A stretch of 64,000 nucleotides of DNA from Gammaproteobacteria bacterium (GTDB lineage: Bacteria > Pseudomonadota > Gammaproteobacteria > Steroidobacterales > Steroidobacteraceae): NCBI GenBank assembly GCA_025358295.1, contig JANYJY010000069.1, positions 97,147 through 161,146 on the forward strand, read 5' to 3'. A model generated the notes under the pieces. The model worked only from the letters and a program-made list of their open reading frames with translations, was not told the DNA's origin and searched no databases. The position numbers and the translations under genes were made by a program. This document shows, one piece after another, positions 1 through 9,055 of the stretch; the first letter of the stretch is position 1; each line of letters opens with the position of its first letter.

Positions 1-167
1 GCGAGCGCCGGCTGCATCATGGGAGTTGCCATCGCCATGGGCGCCTGCATCGCCATCCGTGGATGGCGGCTGATGCGCACGGATTCCTCGCCTTCGGAAA
101 TCTCGAGCTCAGAGATGCCGGACTCTTCCAGCAGCTCTATTAATTTCTTGACCTTGCGAATGTCCAT
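1..167 (-). CDS. accB: Biotin carboxyl carrier protein of acetyl-CoA carboxylase, N-terminal part (cut by window edge)
   Basis: Only the first 55 codons are inside the window. The start [17 protein letters not shown] followed by [13 protein letters not shown] is the typical BCCP N-terminus, and it runs into a Met/Ala/Pro-rich linker ([13 protein letters not shown]) that precedes the biotinyl domain in this family. The biotinylated lysine domain itself lies beyond base 1. The protein carries biotin between biotin carboxylase and carboxyltransferase in fatty-acid synthesis. It follows aroQ on the same strand after 27 bp, the common aroQ-accB-accC order of gammaproteobacteria, so accC is expected just outside the window. 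Confidence 0.9.
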   Translation of the reverse strand, partial: MDIRKVKKLIELLEESGISELEISEGEESVRISRHPRMAMQAPMAMATPMMQPAL

Positions 168-194
168 CCGCGAACCCCTTGAGTATCTTTGGTA

Positions 195-638
195 TTAGGT
201 GTTTGTCAGGCGGCCGCAAGCGGCCTCGAGTGCCAATTCGTAGCCAATAGGCCCCAAGCCGACAATGCAGCCGACCGCCACGTCGGATAAATAGGAATGA
301 TGCCGAAACCTCTCGCGCGCGAACACATTGCTCAAGTGAACTTCGATAAAAGGAATCGCGACCGAGAGAAAGGCATCGCGCAACGCCACGCTGGTGTGCG
401 AAAGCCCGGCCGGATTGATGATCACGAACGCAATGCCGTCACGTTTCGAGCCCTGAATTTTCTCGATGAGTTCGTGCTCGGCATTGCTCTGGAATGCAAC
501 CAGGGAGTGGCCACGGGCACGAGCCAGCCCTTCGAGCTTGGTCTGGATATCTTGCAGGCTGGCGGAACCGTAAATCTCCGGCTCGCGCGTGCCCAGCAGA
601 TTCAAGTTCGGACCATTTAGCAGCAGAATTCTGGCCAT
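195..638 (-). CDS. aroQ: 3-dehydroquinate dehydratase, type II
   Basis: Converts 3-dehydroquinate to 3-dehydroshikimate in the shikimate pathway, as a cytosolic dodecamer in this family. The 147-residue length matches type II enzymes. [20 protein letters not shown] is the family N-terminus; the catalytic Tyr sits in EPEIYG, and [16 protein letters not shown] and [17 protein letters not shown] carry the remaining active-site signature. The frame is open for 24 codons upstream, but the ATG at 638 is preferred because homologues begin with this hydrophobic strand. It probably forms an operon with accB downstream. Confidence 0.95.
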   Translation of the reverse strand: MARILLLNGPNLNLLGTREPEIYGSASLQDIQTKLEGLARARGHSLVAFQSNAEHELIEKIQGSKRDGIAFVIINPAGLSHTSVALRDAFLSVAIPFIEVHLSNVFARERFRHHSYLSDVAVGCIVGLGPIGYELALEAACGRLTNT

Positions 639-711
639 CTCGCCTTGGGTAAAGCGCTGTCGCATTGAAAAGGTCCGCGATATTAACCAGAAATTGGAGT
701 GAAATGGCAAG

Positions 712-736
712 CTTCGGCGGCGAACGTCGCCGGAAG
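712..736 (-). terminator. GC-rich hairpin between the tlpA-like gene and aroQ, possible weak terminator
   Basis: Read on the minus strand, CGGCGA-CGT-TCGCCG forms a six-pair stem with a three-base loop, and a CTTC/GAAG pair can extend it past a two-base bulge. It lies just downstream of the stop of the thioredoxin-like gene. There is no U-tract after it, so it may only be an mRNA-stabilising or attenuating hairpin. Confidence 0.3.
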
Positions 737-758
737 CGGGGTATCCCCGAGGTCAACC

Positions 759-1442
759 CTAGGATGCAGAGTTAAGCGCCTGCAGGCCCTCGGCAATGGC
801 GTGGCGGGCCGCCGCCAGCTCAATCTCGCCCTTGTTCAAGGCCTGTACCTTGGACAGGATGAGTTCGGCCTGAGGCCGATGCAATTCACCTATGAACAGG
901 GCGACCACATCGCCGCGACCGTCCGTGAATACCGTAAAGGGAAATACCGGCGTTTCGACCCCAAACCCGGCGGCCGCATCCAGGGCATCTTGCTCGCCCA
1001 TGAGCAGTGGATAGGCGATTTTGTAGCGCTCCGCAAAATCCAGCACTTTGTCGCGATAATCGACGGCGACGCCCACCACGCTCACTCCCCGTCCGCCCCA
1101 TTCGGTGTGCAGGGCTTGCAGCAGGGGTATTTCTTTGCGGCAGGGTGCACACCAGGTCGCCCAGAAGTTAATGATCAGGGACTTGCCATCGAAGGACTTG
1201 ATCGAAGTGGCTTTGCCCGACCGGTCCGCCAATGAGAATTCGGGCAGCCGATCCGGAATTTTCCCCGGCGACGGTAAATCAGCCATATCGCTGGGATTTG
1301 GCGCGCTGGCTTGCCCTGCGGTAACGCGGACCCCTGAATACCGCCGCACGGACTGCGTCGACGAATGGAACCATGCTCCAGCACAAATCCCCAGAATCAC
1401 CAGCAATGCTGCGCCTCCCAGGCGCACCGCAGGCGTGTTCAT
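759..1442 (-). CDS. TlpA-family membrane-anchored thiol:disulfide oxidoreductase
   Basis: A 227-residue protein with an N-terminal membrane anchor or signal (about residues 8-25) and a periplasmic redoxin domain. The active site is WCAPC (Cys98, Cys101) within NFWATWCAPCRKEIPLL, and the TlpA-like cis-Pro segment follows at VFPFTVF. Such proteins reduce disulfides in periplasmic client proteins. Its start overlaps the stop of the DsbD-alpha-like gene by ATGA, so the two are translationally coupled. This suggests that it takes the place of the C-terminal thioredoxin domain of DsbD. What keeps it reduced is not encoded here. Confidence 0.85.
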   Translation of the reverse strand: MNTPAVRLGGAALLVILGICAGAWFHSSTQSVRRYSGVRVTAGQASAPNPSDMADLPSPGKIPDRLPEFSLADRSGKATSIKSFDGKSLIINFWATWCAPCRKEIPLLQALHTEWGGRGVSVVGVAVDYRDKVLDFAERYKIAYPLLMGEQDALDAAAGFGVETPVFPFTVFTDGRGDVVALFIGELHRPQAELILSKVQALNKGEIELAAARHAIAEGLQALNSAS

Positions 1443-2032
1443 GCGGTGGGAAGTTCGAGGTTGCGTCCCTTACGCAGCATTAGCCCCGCCAGCAGGAAGG
1501 CGATGCCGCCAACTAGGATGGCGACCCCCTCCCAGTGATGGGGAGAGGCCGCTGCGGCGGGCGGCGCGTGTTCGGTATTGAGTACTCGCGTAATGGGGGG
1601 ATAGCAAAGTCCTGCGTCGGCGCAGCCCTGATAGGTCACCTTGATCTCCATCGGGTGCGCGCCCCCGTCGAAGCGGGAATAGGTGGCCTTGGCTTCGACC
1701 TGCTGGGTGTAGATTTCCTGGTTGCCGAGATAGGGGTCCACTTTCAGCGTTCCCGTGGGGAATTCGGGTGTGCCGACCACGAGATCGGGGCTTTCGGCCT
1801 TGATGCTCATCCGGCTGCGGTACAGGTAGTAGCCATCGGCGATGACCCAGCGCACGCGGACTTGATTGCCGTCGATGCCCGCGCTGGGCCGAAACGCCAC
1901 ATCAGGGGGCAAAAAGTCGGTTTCATTGGATTCGACCCCACGCATCCACCAGGGTTTGGCGACGGCTGAGCCGGAGAGTCCGACGAGCAGGGTCAGGCAT
2001 GCGGCCAGCAGGGCCAGGGTCGGTTTTCTCAT
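1439..2032 (-). CDS. Stand-alone DsbD N-terminal (alpha) domain protein with C-terminal membrane anchor
   Basis: A 197-residue protein: signal peptide (about 1-25), an immunoglobulin-like nDsbD domain (about 35-155) and one C-terminal transmembrane helix (about 168-186) followed by basic residues. The nDsbD signature is very clear: DGYYLYRSRM, and TYQGCADAGLCYPP with redox cysteines 137 and 143, nearly identical to E. coli DsbD. The eight-helix central domain and fused thioredoxin domain of full DsbD (over 500 residues) are absent. The gene sits where dsbD sits in many gammaproteobacteria, beside groES. ATG 2032 is chosen because it opens the signal peptide; upstream codons are low-complexity. 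Confidence 0.85.
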   Translation of the reverse strand: MRKPTLALLAACLTLLVGLSGSAVAKPWWMRGVESNETDFLPPDVAFRPSAGIDGNQVRVRWVIADGYYLYRSRMSIKAESPDLVVGTPEFPTGTLKVDPYLGNQEIYTQQVEAKATYSRFDGGAHPMEIKVTYQGCADAGLCYPPITRVLNTEHAPPAAAASPHHWEGVAILVGGIAFLLAGLMLRKGRNLELPTA

Positions 2033-2104
2033 GCGCGCACTGTAGCGCAGTCGTCTGCTCTTGCATAAATACTGCGCTGCGGCAAAAAATTTACTGCGAT
2101 GGGC

Positions 2105-2133
2105 CTTGAATCGGGCAAATCCGTCGCTATCAT
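2105..2133 (+). promoter_or_regulatory. Probable groESL promoter (sigma32-like, overlapping a sigma70-like -10)
   Basis: CTTGAA at 2105-2110 matches the sigma32 -35 consensus, and CGCTATCA, 14 bases on, is a partial match to the heat-shock -10. A sigma70-type reading is also possible: TTGAAT at 2106-2111 and TATCAT at 2128-2133 with a 16 bp spacer. Either would start transcription next to the CIRCE-like repeat. Confidence 0.5.
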
Positions 2134-2159
2134 TAGCAGCCATAGGTGGAGAGTGCTAA
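2133..2159 (+). promoter_or_regulatory. CIRCE-like operator (HrcA binding site) upstream of groES
   Basis: TTAGCAGCC-N9-GAGTGCTAA. The right arm is a perfect CIRCE half-site and the left arm differs from TTAGCACTC at two positions; the nine-base spacing is exact. CIRCE elements are bound by the heat-shock repressor HrcA, which is not in this window. Confidence 0.75.
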
Positions 2160-2215
2160 CAACCCCTCCGTCTCGTAACAAAACCTGAATTCCCAGCATT
2201 AGGAGTCTTGATCTT

Positions 2216-2509
2216 ATGAAGATTCGTCCACTTCATGACCGCGTGATCGTCAAAAGAGAAGAGGAAGAGAGGAAGTCCCAGGGCGGCATCATTATTCCCG
2301 ATACGGCGACTGAAAAGCCCGTGTTTGGAAAAGTCGTCGCCGTCGGCAAGGGCAAGATTTTGGAGAATGGCGAAATTCGCCCGCTGGACCTCAAGGTCGG
2401 CGACAAGATTCTCTTCGGCAAGTACAGCGGCACCGAAGTAAAGATGGATGGTGATGAGCTGGTCGTCATGCGTGAAGAAGACGTCATGGCCGTGGTCGAA
2501 GGCAAGTAA
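2216..2509 (+). CDS. groES: Co-chaperonin GroES
   Basis: The 97-residue GroES caps the GroEL folding chamber. The sequence [18 protein letters not shown], the mobile loop [15 protein letters not shown] and the C-terminal part [15 protein letters not shown] are typical. AGGAG at 2201-2205 precedes the ATG. groEL follows after 24 bp in one heat-shock operon controlled by the CIRCE-like element upstream. Confidence 0.98.
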   Translation: MKIRPLHDRVIVKREEEERKSQGGIIIPDTATEKPVFGKVVAVGKGKILENGEIRPLDLKVGDKILFGKYSGTEVKMDGDELVVMREEDVMAVVEGK

Positions 2510-2515
2510 CAGTAA

Positions 2516-4177
<1,662 letters not shown>

Positions 4178-4207
4178 TTACCCGTCAAACGGTAGTTGCG
4201 ATCAAGA

Positions 4208-4238
4208 AAGAGCGGACTTCGGTCCGCTCTTTTTTTTG
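4208..4238 (+). terminator. Rho-independent terminator of groESL
   Basis: AAGAGCGGAC-TTCG-GTCCGCTCTT is a perfect ten-pair stem closed by a UUCG tetraloop, followed by a run of T to base 4237. It lies directly after groEL. Confidence 0.95.
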
Positions 4239-4274
4239 TGTCAGAATTGGCGCAGGCAAATAGGGATGTTCACC

Positions 4275-4421
4275 ATGAAAACCGAACGACGCGGATACGT
4301 CTTGTGGATGGTTCTCGTTACCGGCTCAGCTAGTGCGCCGCTCATCAAGGCCGGCCATACCTGGACCTACAAAAACACCACCGAAAAAGGCCCGCAGGGT
4401 TGTGCTGTCGCTCGAGCCTGA
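4275..4421 (+). pseudogene. Short exported-protein remnant or leader ORF upstream of the DUF2157 gene
   Basis: A 48-codon ORF starting MKTERRGYVLWMVLVTGSAS, which looks like a signal peptide, then AGHTWTYKNTTEKGPQG, which looks like the beginning of a mature periplasmic protein. An AGGGA element lies 8 bases before the ATG. The reading frame loses its protein-like character at about base 4400, where the DUF2157 coding sequence begins in another frame, and stops 20 bases later. The simplest reading is a gene whose 3' part has been deleted; an overlapping leader peptide is the alternative. I do not recognise the parent family. Confidence 0.45.
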
Positions 4422-5325
4422 ATTTCGAGAGCTTCATGCTGCTGGCGTGATCGACGACGTGGCTGCCGCGCAGCGCCTGGCGGTGGAGCGGGGAGAGATT
4501 TTCTCCGTATCGAACGAATTGCGAGTGGCACTTTATGGTGCCGTGGCCGCCATCACCGCGGGCGTCGGCATGATGGTAAAGGCCAATCTCGAGCATATTG
4601 GGCCCATTAGCCTGATCGCCGCTCTCGCTTTGGCGGCCGCCGGATGCTACGCGATGCCGGTCCGTGCGCGGCTTCGCCAGGAAGAACGCTCGGCCGCAGG
4701 CGAATATCTGTTGCTGCTGGGTGCACTCATCGTGAGCGCCGACCTGGGGTACGCGGAGTACCAATTTCACTGGCTGGGACCCCATTGGTCAGCGCACCTG
4801 CTGATTCTGTGCGTCTTCCACGCGCTCACCGCGTATGCACTGGACTCTCGCCTGGTGCTGTCCGTATCGCTGACGTCGCTGGTTGCTTGGTTCGGCGTCG
4901 AGGAGGGCGGCGGGCTGGCGCGGACGGGAATGCGTGAGCTGATCTGTGCCGCGACCATCTATGCGTGGCGCGAGGCGCATCGGCGTCTCGGCGCGGTCCA
5001 ACAATTTCAGGAGACGTTCGAGCACTTCGCAGCGAATCTGGCGTTCTGGGGAGCGATCGCTTTGTGCCTGGGCTCGGAAGGGCGGATCGCCGGAGTGGTG
5101 TGTCTGGCAGCGTTGGCATTCGTGACCATCCGCAATGGACTGCAGAGCGGCCGCGAGATATTCGTGATTTACGGCGTTGCGTACACTGCCGTTGGGTTGG
5201 CGTGCCTGGAGGCGCAACTCATCCGCAGCCCCTTGCTCTCGACAGTGACGGCGCTTGTGACCGTGGTTGGCGCGGTGCTGCTGGCCTGGCAGTTGCATCG
5301 ACGGCTAAAGGCCGAAGCATCTTGA
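4402..5325 (+). CDS. DUF2157-type polytopic membrane protein
   Basis: About 307 residues from a GTG start. The soluble N-terminus (LHAAGVIDDVAAAQRLAVERGE) resembles the short helical region at the front of DUF2157 proteins. It is followed by roughly eight hydrophobic segments, among them ADLGYAEYQFHWLGPHW, a motif typical of that family. Function is unknown. The start is uncertain: the frame is open to 4333, but those codons encode a basic, proline-rich string inconsistent with the family. Its stop overlaps the start of the next membrane protein by one base (TGATG), so the two probably form a pair. Confidence 0.7.
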   Translation: MLSLEPEFRELHAAGVIDDVAAAQRLAVERGEIFSVSNELRVALYGAVAAITAGVGMMVKANLEHIGPISLIAALALAAAGCYAMPVRARLRQEERSAAGEYLLLLGALIVSADLGYAEYQFHWLGPHWSAHLLILCVFHALTAYALDSRLVLSVSLTSLVAWFGVEEGGGLARTGMRELICAATIYAWREAHRRLGAVQQFQETFEHFAANLAFWGAIALCLGSEGRIAGVVCLAALAFVTIRNGLQSGREIFVIYGVAYTAVGLACLEAQLIRSPLLSTVTALVTVVGAVLLAWQLHRRLKAEAS

Positions 5326-6365
5326 TGGCGTTTCGTCCTACTCCCGACGAAGAGCGCTGGATCGCAATGGGTTCTCGTCTGAAGGCCGGAGCGGCCGATC
5401 CCTGGCTGGTGGAGCGCGCCGGCGGCTGGAAAACAGTATCCACGCGCATGCGCTGCGTGTTGTTCGTGCTTGCTGCCGTCGCGGCCGGTCTGGCCACGGC
5501 AGTCTGCGACCTTCTGCATATCCCGGCATACATGTGGCTCGCCGCGCTCATTCTGGGTGCGGTGGCGGAGTGGCTGGTCATCAAACGGCGTCTGTACGGT
5601 GCCGGAATCGAGGAAGCACTCGAGTTGGCCGCGCTGCTTCTGATCGTATTCGGAATTACAGAATCCATCGGTTATTCGCATGACGTGGTCATTGAGCTTC
5701 TGATGGCGGCGGCGTTACTTGTGGCCGGCATTCGATTTTTAAATCCGCTGTTCATCGTGCTGTCGGCGGTGGCTGTGTCATTCGCCATCCGATACGGGGT
5801 TTCGCAGACGGCAGGAAGCGTCTTCTGCTTTGCGGTCGCTATCTTGGCGCTGGGCTTCGGCGCGCAGCAATTCCGCCGGCCGGCCTACGAGCGGATGCTG
5901 GATTTTCTGGTGGTCGCGATGCCTGTGGCGGGATACATCTGGACTCAGAGTTTCGCGGACACGCGGCCGCAAGCCTTGCCGCTGGTCATGCTGTTTCCGT
6001 ACGCGACGGTTGCCCTGCTGTTCGGCATTGGGCGGCGCAGCCATGCGCTCATCGCGGCGTTCATGGTGAGCGTCGGCTGCCTCGCGTACGAGTTGCGTAA
6101 TCTCACGGGATTGACGCTGGAAGTGCGACTCATGGTCTGGGGCGGAGTTGTTTTGGCTGTGGTCGCCGAGTTGGAACGGTATCTGCGTACCCCAAAGCAC
6201 GGCATCACTTCCCGGAAAGCCCCAGGAGAAGATGAGTCATCTTTCGATCTGCTGCAGATCATCGGAGCTGCGGCAGTCACGCCCGCGGCGGTTCATGACG
6301 GCGACAGCCAATTCAAGGGCGGTGGCGGCAGATCCGGCGGCGGGGGTGCGAGCGGAGCGTATTGA
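5325..6365 (+). CDS. Polytopic membrane protein with Gly-rich C-terminal tail
   Basis: A 346-residue protein with a short charged N-terminus, about ten predicted membrane segments (from about residue 42 to 285) and a cytosolic linker. The end is glycine-rich: GGGGRSGGGGASGAY. Such tails, ending in an aromatic residue, are familiar from TPM-domain (YgcG-like) and DUF2207 membrane proteins, but neither domain is visible here. It occupies the position that DUF4401 proteins usually have beside DUF2157; I do not see the usual DUF4401 signature clearly. Its stop abuts the convergent HNH gene. Confidence 0.6.
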   Translation: MAFRPTPDEERWIAMGSRLKAGAADPWLVERAGGWKTVSTRMRCVLFVLAAVAAGLATAVCDLLHIPAYMWLAALILGAVAEWLVIKRRLYGAGIEEALELAALLLIVFGITESIGYSHDVVIELLMAAALLVAGIRFLNPLFIVLSAVAVSFAIRYGVSQTAGSVFCFAVAILALGFGAQQFRRPAYERMLDFLVVAMPVAGYIWTQSFADTRPQALPLVMLFPYATVALLFGIGRRSHALIAAFMVSVGCLAYELRNLTGLTLEVRLMVWGGVVLAVVAELERYLRTPKHGITSRKAPGEDESSFDLLQIIGAAAVTPAAVHDGDSQFKGGGGRSGGGGASGAY

Positions 6366-7664
6366 CTATGGCGACGTTTCCGCGGAAACGCGGTTGGCCT
6401 GTTGACAGAGTACCCACACTCCAAGATCGTAATCCATGCGTTCGCCGCGCCAGCGGGTGACGGCGGCGTCGCTGGCGATCTCGTCCCAGTCGCAAGGCGC
6501 GGATTCCTCGCAATGGACCTTCTCGAAATGCCGGCCGTCGGGATGGAGGAATCGCCAGCCGCCGTCAGGCAGTGTTTCGATCGCGATCTGGCCTTCGTGC
6601 ACCAGGCGATGGTGCAAGCGGCACAGGGTGACGAGATTGGAGAGCTTCGTTTCTCCGCCGTCCGCCCAATGATCAATGTGGTGAGCGTCGACGAAGCGTT
6701 CGTGAGTGCACCCCGGGAATCGACAGCCCGCATCGCGGGCATTGAGCGCGCGTCGTATCGCCGGCGGGATGGTGCGCGTCTTGCGTCCCACGTTCAGCGG
6801 TTCGCCCTGCTCGTTCTCTAGGACGCTGATCAGGCTGGCGTCGCAGGTGAGGCGGCGCGCCGTCGCCGCGGAAATCGAGGGTCCATGCTCGACCTCGCAG
6901 CGACCGGCGGAGTATTCGTGCAAGGTGTCAGCATCGACGTGCACGACGACTTGGTAGCGATCGGCGGCGTTCGATGAGGTTGCTGCCGATTCGAGAAAAC
7001 TCTCTGCCACGACCGCGAGCGCATCGGCGCGCCGTGCGCCGTATGAGATGGGCCGCTCGTGATCGGTATCGACCGTAATCTCTTCGGTCGGAATGCTCTC
7101 CATTGCAGCATCGATCGCCTTCATCAACAGGGCGCCGGCCAGTGCGGGCAGCCGGGCTTTGAGTATCAGGCTGCCGTCATCCGCAAAGCCGTAGCTCACG
7201 CTGCGATTGACTTGTTGCTGGGCCTCTCTAGACAGCTCTTCGGCGTCTAGTGCGCGTCGAAAGCCCCGCACCAAGCGTTCCACATGATAGGCGGTGCCGT
7301 GCAGGCCGATCATGAGCAGTGCGTCCTCAGTCGCCGTGCTGGCAACGCGGGTCAGTGCTCTGACCTTCGAGTAGCTCAGTTCTCCCCGCGACATGGAGGC
7401 GGCGATTTTGGGCAATCCTGCGAGCGCATGAGCTACGCGCACTTTCTCGCGCGCTGCCCCGAGATTCAATCCGCATTTGAAGTTCAGCCAGTGGGCGCAG
7501 GAGGGAAGCTTGCCGTCCGCCCAGCCATTGCGGCGGTCAAATTCCGCGATCAGTACCAGCCAACGATAATTCGCGGCGTTCAACTGACCCGCGAGCGCGG
7601 TGATTTGCGCCTCCAGTTCTTCCAGGGAAATCGACTCGCTGATCTCTAGAGTTCCACCATCCAT
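6366..7664 (-). CDS. DUF222-HNH endonuclease domain protein
   Basis: 432 residues. The N-terminal two thirds are the helical DUF222 (13E12-type) domain, with LNFKCGLNLGAAREKVRVA and SYSKVRALTRVA. The C-terminal part is an HNH nuclease: CRFPGCTHERFVDAHHIDHW, then GGETKLSNLVTLCRLHHRLVHEG with the catalytic His and zinc ligands in place. The family occurs in many copies in actinobacteria and sporadically in proteobacteria, usually alone and of unknown role. A GAGGAC Shine-Dalgarno precedes the ATG. Confidence 0.85.
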   Translation of the reverse strand: MDGGTLEISESISLEELEAQITALAGQLNAANYRWLVLIAEFDRRNGWADGKLPSCAHWLNFKCGLNLGAAREKVRVAHALAGLPKIAASMSRGELSYSKVRALTRVASTATEDALLMIGLHGTAYHVERLVRGFRRALDAEELSREAQQQVNRSVSYGFADDGSLILKARLPALAGALLMKAIDAAMESIPTEEITVDTDHERPISYGARRADALAVVAESFLESAATSSNAADRYQVVVHVDADTLHEYSAGRCEVEHGPSISAATARRLTCDASLISVLENEQGEPLNVGRKTRTIPPAIRRALNARDAGCRFPGCTHERFVDAHHIDHWADGGETKLSNLVTLCRLHHRLVHEGQIAIETLPDGGWRFLHPDGRHFEKVHCEESAPCDWDEIASDAAVTRWRGERMDYDLGVWVLCQQANRVSAETSP

Positions 7665-7685
7665 TTGAGCGTCCTCGATACTGTG

Positions 7686-7691
7686 ATTATA
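7686..7691 (-). promoter_or_regulatory. Perfect -10 hexamer upstream of the HNH gene
   Basis: TATAAT read on the minus strand, about 22 bases before the ATG at 7664. No convincing -35 hexamer is found at 16-18 bp, so this is tentative. Confidence 0.4.
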
Positions 7692-7727
7692 TCCAGTAAT
7701 CTACCCGTACGGAGGCCCAAAATCACC

Positions 7728-7762
7728 ACCGAGAATCTGGGGTTTTCTGTTAATTTCTCGGT
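7728..7762. promoter_or_regulatory. Inverted repeat between divergent HNH and aminopeptidase genes
   Basis: ACCGAGAA (7728-7735) and TTCTCGGT (7755-7762) are perfect eight-base arms separated by 19 bases in the 119 bp divergent intergenic region. It could be an operator acting on either gene; no regulator is encoded nearby. Confidence 0.4.
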
Positions 7763-7783
7763 AGTTAGGTGTATTCTGTGGCA

Positions 7784-9055
7784 ATGATCAGTCTTCTCCT
7801 AATCGGCGCCGCGGCGCTTGGTGGCGGGTTTGCGCATCCAACTCCCACGCCGCCGGCCGACTTGCCGGCTGCGGTGTATCGCGAACGCCGCGAGCGGGTC
7901 ATGAAGAGCCTGGACGGATGCATCGGCATCATCGCCTCTCAAGGCGAAGTGTCCGGTATCACCGAGGATTATCGACAGGACGCTGATTTTTATTGGCTCA
8001 CGGGCATCAACGAGCCCGGCGCCTATTTGGTCTTCGCGCCCAAGGCGCCATTCAACAAGGTGACTCTCTACCTGAAGCCGCGCGATCCCGAAGCGGAGCG
8101 ATGGACCGGGCCGAGAGAGGCGATTTCCCCCGATCTGGTCGAGCGCTATGGTGTCGATAAAGTACGGCGCGGTTCACCCGAAGGTGGTTTGGAATCCGCC
8201 GGACTGGGACATGGTTGCGTAGCCATTATCGCGCCCCCGGACATGGCCAAGGAAGATCGCGGCGATGCCGAACTGGCGGAACGAGTGGCGGGGCGATTTG
8301 GGTTGCACCTCGTTTACAAGCGCTCGCTGCTTGCCGAGCTGCGCGAGGTGCATAGTGCGGATGAGATTGCGCGCATGGAGCGGGCGATTGCCATCACGCG
8401 ATTGGGTCACGAGGCGGTTGCCAAGGGCACGGTTGCAGGCGTTTCGGAACGCGATGTGCAAACCCAGATGGAATATGCCTTCTTTGCCGGCGGTGCGACC
8501 GGCTTGAGTTATTCCTCCATCGTCGGTGCGGGCCCGGACGGCGCGGTGCTGCATTGGGACAAGAACACGCGGCTGTTGAAAGACGGCGATTTGGTGGTCG
8601 TTGACGCTGCGGCCGAGTATGGCCGATATGCGGCGGACGTCACCCGCACCTATCCAGTGTCGGGGCATTTCTCGCCAGAGCAGGCCAAGGTTTACCGGGC
8701 GGTTTACCAAGCGCAGGAAGACATTCTCGCTGCCATTCATCCTGGCGTATCCATGTCCGACTTGCAGCATGTCGCCGAAGAATCACTGCGCCGCGCGGGG
8801 CATCTCGCCGATTTCATCCATGGATTCGGTCACTTCGTCGGGCTTGATGTGCACGATGCCGGTCTCTACGAGAAGTCTTTGCCGGTGGGCGCGATTTTTA
8901 CGGTGGAGCCGGGCGTCTACCTGCCGCAACAGGGATTCGGTGTGCGCATTGAGGATGAGGTGCTGGTGACGTCCACGGGCTATCGTCTGCTCACCGCCGA
9001 TTTTCCTCGCAAACTGGAGGATGTGGAGGCGTGGGTGGCGAAGGCGAGGCGCTAA
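7784..9055 (+). CDS. Exported Xaa-Pro aminopeptidase (aminopeptidase P, M24B)
   Basis: 423 residues: signal peptide (about 1-20), the aminopeptidase-P N-terminal domain (YRERRERVM to about residue 165), then the pita-bread catalytic domain. All five metal ligands are visible: Asp in VVDAAAEY, Asp in AADVTRTYP, His in GHFVGLDVHD, Glu in VEPGVYLP and Glu in RIEDEVLVT. It should remove N-terminal residues preceding proline in the periplasm. ATG 7784 is chosen because it opens the signal peptide; a GTG at 7769 is also in frame. It overlaps the convergent retropepsin-like gene by 4 bp. Confidence 0.88.
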   Translation: MISLLLIGAAALGGGFAHPTPTPPADLPAAVYRERRERVMKSLDGCIGIIASQGEVSGITEDYRQDADFYWLTGINEPGAYLVFAPKAPFNKVTLYLKPRDPEAERWTGPREAISPDLVERYGVDKVRRGSPEGGLESAGLGHGCVAIIAPPDMAKEDRGDAELAERVAGRFGLHLVYKRSLLAELREVHSADEIARMERAIAITRLGHEAVAKGTVAGVSERDVQTQMEYAFFAGGATGLSYSSIVGAGPDGAVLHWDKNTRLLKDGDLVVVDAAAEYGRYAADVTRTYPVSGHFSPEQAKVYRAVYQAQEDILAAIHPGVSMSDLQHVAEESLRRAGHLADFIHGFGHFVGLDVHDAGLYEKSLPVGAIFTVEPGVYLPQQGFGVRIEDEVLVTSTGYRLLTADFPRKLEDVEAWVAKARR

